Of a stretch of 35,536 bases of DNA, positions 32,127 to 35,536 are shown piece by piece. Under the pieces are notes generated by a model. It saw nothing but the letters and a program-made list of their open reading frames with translations, did no database searches and had not been told where the DNA came from. Origin of the DNA: Fuerstiella sp. (GTDB lineage Bacteria > Planctomycetota > Planctomycetia > Planctomycetales > Planctomycetaceae). A program made the translations under genes and the position numbers. Location of the stretch: NCBI GenBank assembly GCA_014238335.1, contig JABABI010000073.1:1-35536 (forward strand), given 5' to 3'. How positions within the stretch are numbered: position 1 is the stretch's first letter; each line of letters starts with the position of its first letter.

Positions 32127-34178
32127 GTGAACAACACTCGTTCCATCATTCACATCCGCGCGCACAGTACGCCCTCGATTCTTCTTACAGTGGTGGTGGC
32201 TCTGCTGCTGTCCGCAGGATGTTCCACGAACAAGGCTAACGTTTGCGACTTACAGTACTGCGATGACATTTCGGGAGTTTCAGACTATCGAGGTTATGGC
32301 AGTACTATCGAATATCCGTGTCTGGACTTTCCCACGCCACAGTCAGTCGCCGTCAGCTATGAACCACGCAGTCTGGCCCGCCGTGTTGATGATGAACCGC
32401 GGGACTTCACTCTTCAGGAAGCAATTCAAACAGCGTTGGCCAATAATGACGTCATCGAGTCAGGCGGAGGAGCGGCCAAAGCATCACTGCGCGGGCCGGG
32501 TGGCGTAACGACAGTCTATGATCCTGGAATCCAGCAGAGTGGAGTGTTGTTCGGTCGAGGGCGTGGTGTGGAGGCTGCCCTGGCGGATTTTGATACGACG
32601 TTCAGTACGTCCATGCTCTGGGGCGGCAGTCGGGGGGCAGCTGGCAATGCTCTTGGACCAGGGCGAGATTCCGGCTTTTTTACGTCCGGACTTTCAAAAC
32701 GATTTGCGTCCGGTTCGACGTTGACACTGGACCACAATTGGAGCTACCTCAATACGCCAACAGGCGGAGTGGCTCCGAACGCGTTCCCATCGGCTTACGG
32801 TGGCAACATCGGAGCCTCGTACCGTCACCCGTTACTTGCTGCCAGCGGCGTCGAGTTCACTCGAATCGCCGGCCCCGTCAATCGGGCCTTCGGCGCGATC
32901 ACCGGGGTGAGTCAGGGAGTCCTCATCGCTCGCATCAGTGCAGATATCTCATTGGCCGACTTTGAAGCCGCAGTAAGAAATGCGACCGTAGATGTAGAGA
33001 ACGCCTATTGGGACCTGTACCTCGCCTATCGTACATACGATACCGCCGTCATAGCCCACCAGAGTGCATTTCAAACGTGGCGAAAATCTCAGGATAGATT
33101 TGAAATTGGTGTTGCCGATGCGGATGAAGAGCTACAGGCCCGTGACCAGCTGTATCAAACCAAGTCCAGCGTTCAGACGTCGTTGAATACGCTTTACAAA
33201 GCTGAAACGGAAGTACGTCGCCTCTCCGGACTACCGATGAATGACGGAACTGTTCTGCGTCCGATCGATGAACCGGTCGAAGCGGAATTCATTCCGGAGT
33301 GGAGAGGCAGCCTGACGGAGGGTTTGACGCATCGGGTTGAGCTGCGACGGCAGAAGTGGACAGTCAAAAGTCTGCAACTGCAGCTGAAGGCGGCGAAGAG
33401 TCTCGTCAGGCCCCGACTGGATTTTGTCACCAGTTACGACGTGAACGGCTTTGGTGACAGTCTGCTCTCGCAGTCAAATGGGCAGAACGCCAGCGGCTAC
33501 GGTTCGCTCACACACGATCACCTGGAGTCGTGGACAATGGGTTTCGAAATGAGCATTCCGCTGGGTTTTCGGCTGGCCCGCAGCCAGGTCAGAAACCTGG
33601 AACTGCAGTTAACGCGTGACACTGCGATTCTGGCCTCACAGGAACGCAATATCGCCCATGACATTGCGACGGCGATTCAGGACGTAACATCCGCATATGC
33701 CGCAGCACAGTCCAACCGAAAACGCCTGGCGGCCGCAGACCAACGTGTACAAAAGCTGAAAGATAAAGTCTTCGAGGGATTGGCGACCGTGGATCTGGTG
33801 TTGCGTGCGCAATCCAGTCTGGCTGATGCTGAAAACGCTTATTACCAGCAACTGGTGGCCTACAACAAGGCGATAGCAGCATTACACCTTGCCAAGGGAA
33901 CATCACTGGACAACTACGGAGTTCATCTGGCGGAAGGACCCTGGTGTGCCGAGGCCTATTGCGATGCGCTGTTGCAAGCGAGTGCCAGAACTCACGCCAA
34001 AGACGCTCCTAAACGGGTTACTCAGCCTCCTGAGTTCGTCTCACCAGGCCCGACCGGATCGGTCAACCTCTACGCACCGGAACGGCCCGTTGCCAATACG
34101 GAAACTCCGTTGAATCCGGTCACAGAAGACATTTCGGGGACAGACGTGGCAGTTGTGCTGCCGCCGGCCATCGAGTGA
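32127..34178 (+). CDS. TolC-family outer-membrane efflux lipoprotein
   Basis: A 683-residue TolC-like protein. I choose the GTG at 32127 because AGGGA lies 6 bases upstream and a lipoprotein signal follows: hydrophobic core at about 18-28 and lipobox LSAGC with Cys32; a TTG at 32109 is the longer alternative. Seen: DFTLQEAIQTALANND, the first outer-membrane-efflux repeat; paired coiled-coil stretches at about 275-365 (DLYLAYRTYDTAVIAHQSAFQTW) and in the second half (AYAAAQSNRKRLAAADQRVQKLKDKVFEG); and strand/loop segments containing Gly/Ser between them. It would form the exit duct for an RND or ABC exporter, and the MMPL protein upstream is the nearest candidate. The C-terminal ~60 residues are Pro-rich and likely disordered. 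Confidence 0.9.
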   Translation: MNNTRSIIHIRAHSTPSILLTVVVALLLSAGCSTNKANVCDLQYCDDISGVSDYRGYGSTIEYPCLDFPTPQSVAVSYEPRSLARRVDDEPRDFTLQEAIQTALANNDVIESGGGAAKASLRGPGGVTTVYDPGIQQSGVLFGRGRGVEAALADFDTTFSTSMLWGGSRGAAGNALGPGRDSGFFTSGLSKRFASGSTLTLDHNWSYLNTPTGGVAPNAFPSAYGGNIGASYRHPLLAASGVEFTRIAGPVNRAFGAITGVSQGVLIARISADISLADFEAAVRNATVDVENAYWDLYLAYRTYDTAVIAHQSAFQTWRKSQDRFEIGVADADEELQARDQLYQTKSSVQTSLNTLYKAETEVRRLSGLPMNDGTVLRPIDEPVEAEFIPEWRGSLTEGLTHRVELRRQKWTVKSLQLQLKAAKSLVRPRLDFVTSYDVNGFGDSLLSQSNGQNASGYGSLTHDHLESWTMGFEMSIPLGFRLARSQVRNLELQLTRDTAILASQERNIAHDIATAIQDVTSAYAAAQSNRKRLAAADQRVQKLKDKVFEGLATVDLVLRAQSSLADAENAYYQQLVAYNKAIAALHLAKGTSLDNYGVHLAEGPWCAEAYCDALLQASARTHAKDAPKRVTQPPEFVSPGPTGSVNLYAPERPVANTETPLNPVTEDISGTDVAVVLPPAIE

Positions 34179-34229
34179 TGATTCACACGGGAAGCGCTGA
34201 TCCAGCCTCTCCGGATCCTGCAACGCATG

Positions 34230-35536
34230 TTATTCGCCAACGTCAAGGCTTCTGATCTCTTCTGCGTTTAACTGGTTGGTGCGACGGTAGTACTCGAAAC
34301 GTTTTCCGACCAGCTTATTGAATTTGCTGTTCAGCCCTGCTCTGTGATTGACGACCACCGCACCGCGGCCCTCAGCGCGCAGGATGAACTGTTCCTTAGA
34401 GTGGTCGTAAGTGATGATGTCCGCGGTTCCCGAGATCGTTTGCGACTCCAGTCGGGCGTTTTCCTTTGCCACAATTGCAAATGAATCGGATGCAGAATCA
34501 GCCAGCGGCACGGCACTGATCGTCAGTTGTTCGGCACTCAGAATGCCAGCGCGTTCCGGCAGATGAGCGGTCGCAATGCTGTCGAAGTTGATCTTCTCGT
34601 CGACCCGTCGTGCCGGTGAAACGACCGCTTCCACATGATGCGAAAGGGTGGCTTCTTTGCGGTGGAGATTGCCTTCGACTTTGCCGATAAAGTCAGCCTT
34701 CATAAATACGAATGCCGTTTCGTGAGTCTGTGCAGGGGTGTTCGCTCGGGCGATGGCCCGTGAGGAACCCTGCAGTTCCCCATTTCGATCAGGACTTACA
34801 GAGCTCAGAAAGCCTCGTCCCATCGCATTGAAGTCGCCGGTCTTAAGATTGACGCTCAGGTCTGCAAATTCGGCATTGTGTCGAGCGCTGGTGACACCGT
34901 CAGTAATCTGGTCTATTTTGACGACCACGTGACTGTGGCATTGAATAAGTTCAATCGGTCCCAAAGCAGGAGTACCGTCGTTGCCGGAGTCAACGGCAAT
35001 GAAATTTCTGTCTGAAGCTCGCTGGCCCAGAGCGACGTCTCGGTCAAAGTGTACGTCCAGCCCGGAACACGTCACTTCCATGCGCTGGGTGGTGCCGTTG
35101 TTCATGACGACCCGGATGTTACCGATGAAGTGGGCTCGGCGATGCTGGAACTCCATATGGTCGCTCCAGAAAATGTCTATGGGAGTCGCGTTCGGCAATA
35201 TCTGTCCATCGAGCCCTCTGTCCGTAATAAAACGAATCCGACCACTACCAATGACTTTGGCCTGTCGTGACAGTTCCTTCAGGTCAATTCGCGGACCTTC
35301 CAGCGTTTCTGTCAAACGCGTAACGCGTGCCGGGTCGCCGAAGAGTTGAACCTCGCGGTTGTCGTTAAGACCCTTTGCTGCAAAAAGCTGATTGCCTGTG
35401 GCGGTGAAACCGTCTTCTGCCTTTTGAGCCTGCCGGACGACTTCAACATTCCCCTTCAGCCACAGATTGTGAAACTCGACTTCTCGGTGGTCTGAACCGC
35501 GATTGATTCTTACTATCGCGTCAAGTGTGTCTGAAA
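34230..35536 (-). CDS. OstA/LptA-like beta-jellyroll protein, N-terminus cut by right edge
   Basis: An open frame from the right edge to the stop at 34230, at least 435 residues; the start is outside the window. It is a chain of short beta repeats of the OstA/LptA/LptC type: VIGSGRIRFITDRG...IDIFWSDHMEFQHRRAHFIGNIRVVMNNG, then NLWLKGNVEVVRQAQ and FTATGNQLFAAKG near the edge, and later ADIITYDHSKEQFILRAEGRGAVVV and GKRFEYYRRTNQLNAEEIRSL. Such domains form the periplasmic lipopolysaccharide bridge of Gram-negative cells, so a role in LPS or other outer-membrane lipid transport is likely. The family call is from motif rhythm rather than one diagnostic motif. It is convergent with the TolC-like gene. 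Confidence 0.6.
   Translation of the reverse strand, partial: SDTLDAIVRINRGSDHREVEFHNLWLKGNVEVVRQAQKAEDGFTATGNQLFAAKGLNDNREVQLFGDPARVTRLTETLEGPRIDLKELSRQAKVIGSGRIRFITDRGLDGQILPNATPIDIFWSDHMEFQHRRAHFIGNIRVVMNNGTTQRMEVTCSGLDVHFDRDVALGQRASDRNFIAVDSGNDGTPALGPIELIQCHSHVVVKIDQITDGVTSARHNAEFADLSVNLKTGDFNAMGRGFLSSVSPDRNGELQGSSRAIARANTPAQTHETAFVFMKADFIGKVEGNLHRKEATLSHHVEAVVSPARRVDEKINFDSIATAHLPERAGILSAEQLTISAVPLADSASDSFAIVAKENARLESQTISGTADIITYDHSKEQFILRAEGRGAVVVNHRAGLNSKFNKLVGKRFEYYRRTNQLNAEEIRSLDVGE

Overview
The window reads as a chromosomal segment of a planctomycete, probably a marine member of the Planctomycetaceae/Gimesia/Fuerstiella type. This is inferred from gene content: a DUF1549/DUF1553 heme-motif protein paired with a Tat-signal DUF1501 protein, two formylglycine sulfatases, a DUF1080 protein, a PVC-type beta-propeller, a bacterial NHLRC2-like protein and many signal-peptide proteins, at moderate-to-high GC and with frequent GTG/TTG starts. 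I see no tRNA, rRNA, CRISPR array, insertion sequence or phage gene. It looks like stable chromosome with a strong extracytoplasmic flavour.

Layout, left to right. 1-6.5 kb: the start of uvrC (cut by the left edge), an aspartate/glutamate leucyltransferase (bpt), a sulfatase, an M20 deacylase, an SBF-like transporter and a small VOC protein. 6.6-7.7 kb: a DapA-superfamily lyase. 7.7-13.9 kb, all minus strand: a probable operon transcribed ECF sigma factor > membrane anti-sigma-like protein > secreted helical protein of unknown function > DUF1549/DUF1553 protein > DUF1501 protein. 14-18.2 kb: a plus-strand esterase, then a minus-strand pair of a PAPS-dependent sulfotransferase and an NHLRC2-like thioredoxin/NHL protein. 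18.3-20.7 kb: ilvD and a DUF2237 protein.

21.1-24.7 kb: a plus-strand trio of a sugar isomerase/epimerase, a DUF1080 (3-keto-disaccharide hydrolase family) protein and a secreted beta-propeller. By family knowledge these could form an oxidative 3-keto-glycoside degradation route. 24.7-26.8 kb: an AlkA-like glycosylase and a second sulfatase, divergently transcribed. 26.9-27.8 kb: a single-pass membrane protein of unknown function. 28.3-34.2 kb, plus strand: an MMPL/RND exporter, an orphan GroES-like protein, a small Mpo1-like (DUF962) membrane protein and a TolC-like lipoprotein, which could work together in export of lipids or small molecules. The right edge cuts an OstA/LptA-like protein, consistent with an outer-membrane biogenesis theme.

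The most interesting leads are the ECF-controlled DUF1549/DUF1501 operon with two uncharacterised members, the putative 3-keto-sugar cluster with a 9-bp inverted repeat in its leader, the sulfotransferase/NHLRC2-like pair, the orphan GroES-like gene inside an exporter cluster, and several perfect intergenic hairpins (1842-1857, 4736-4805, 9116-9136, 21086-21114).
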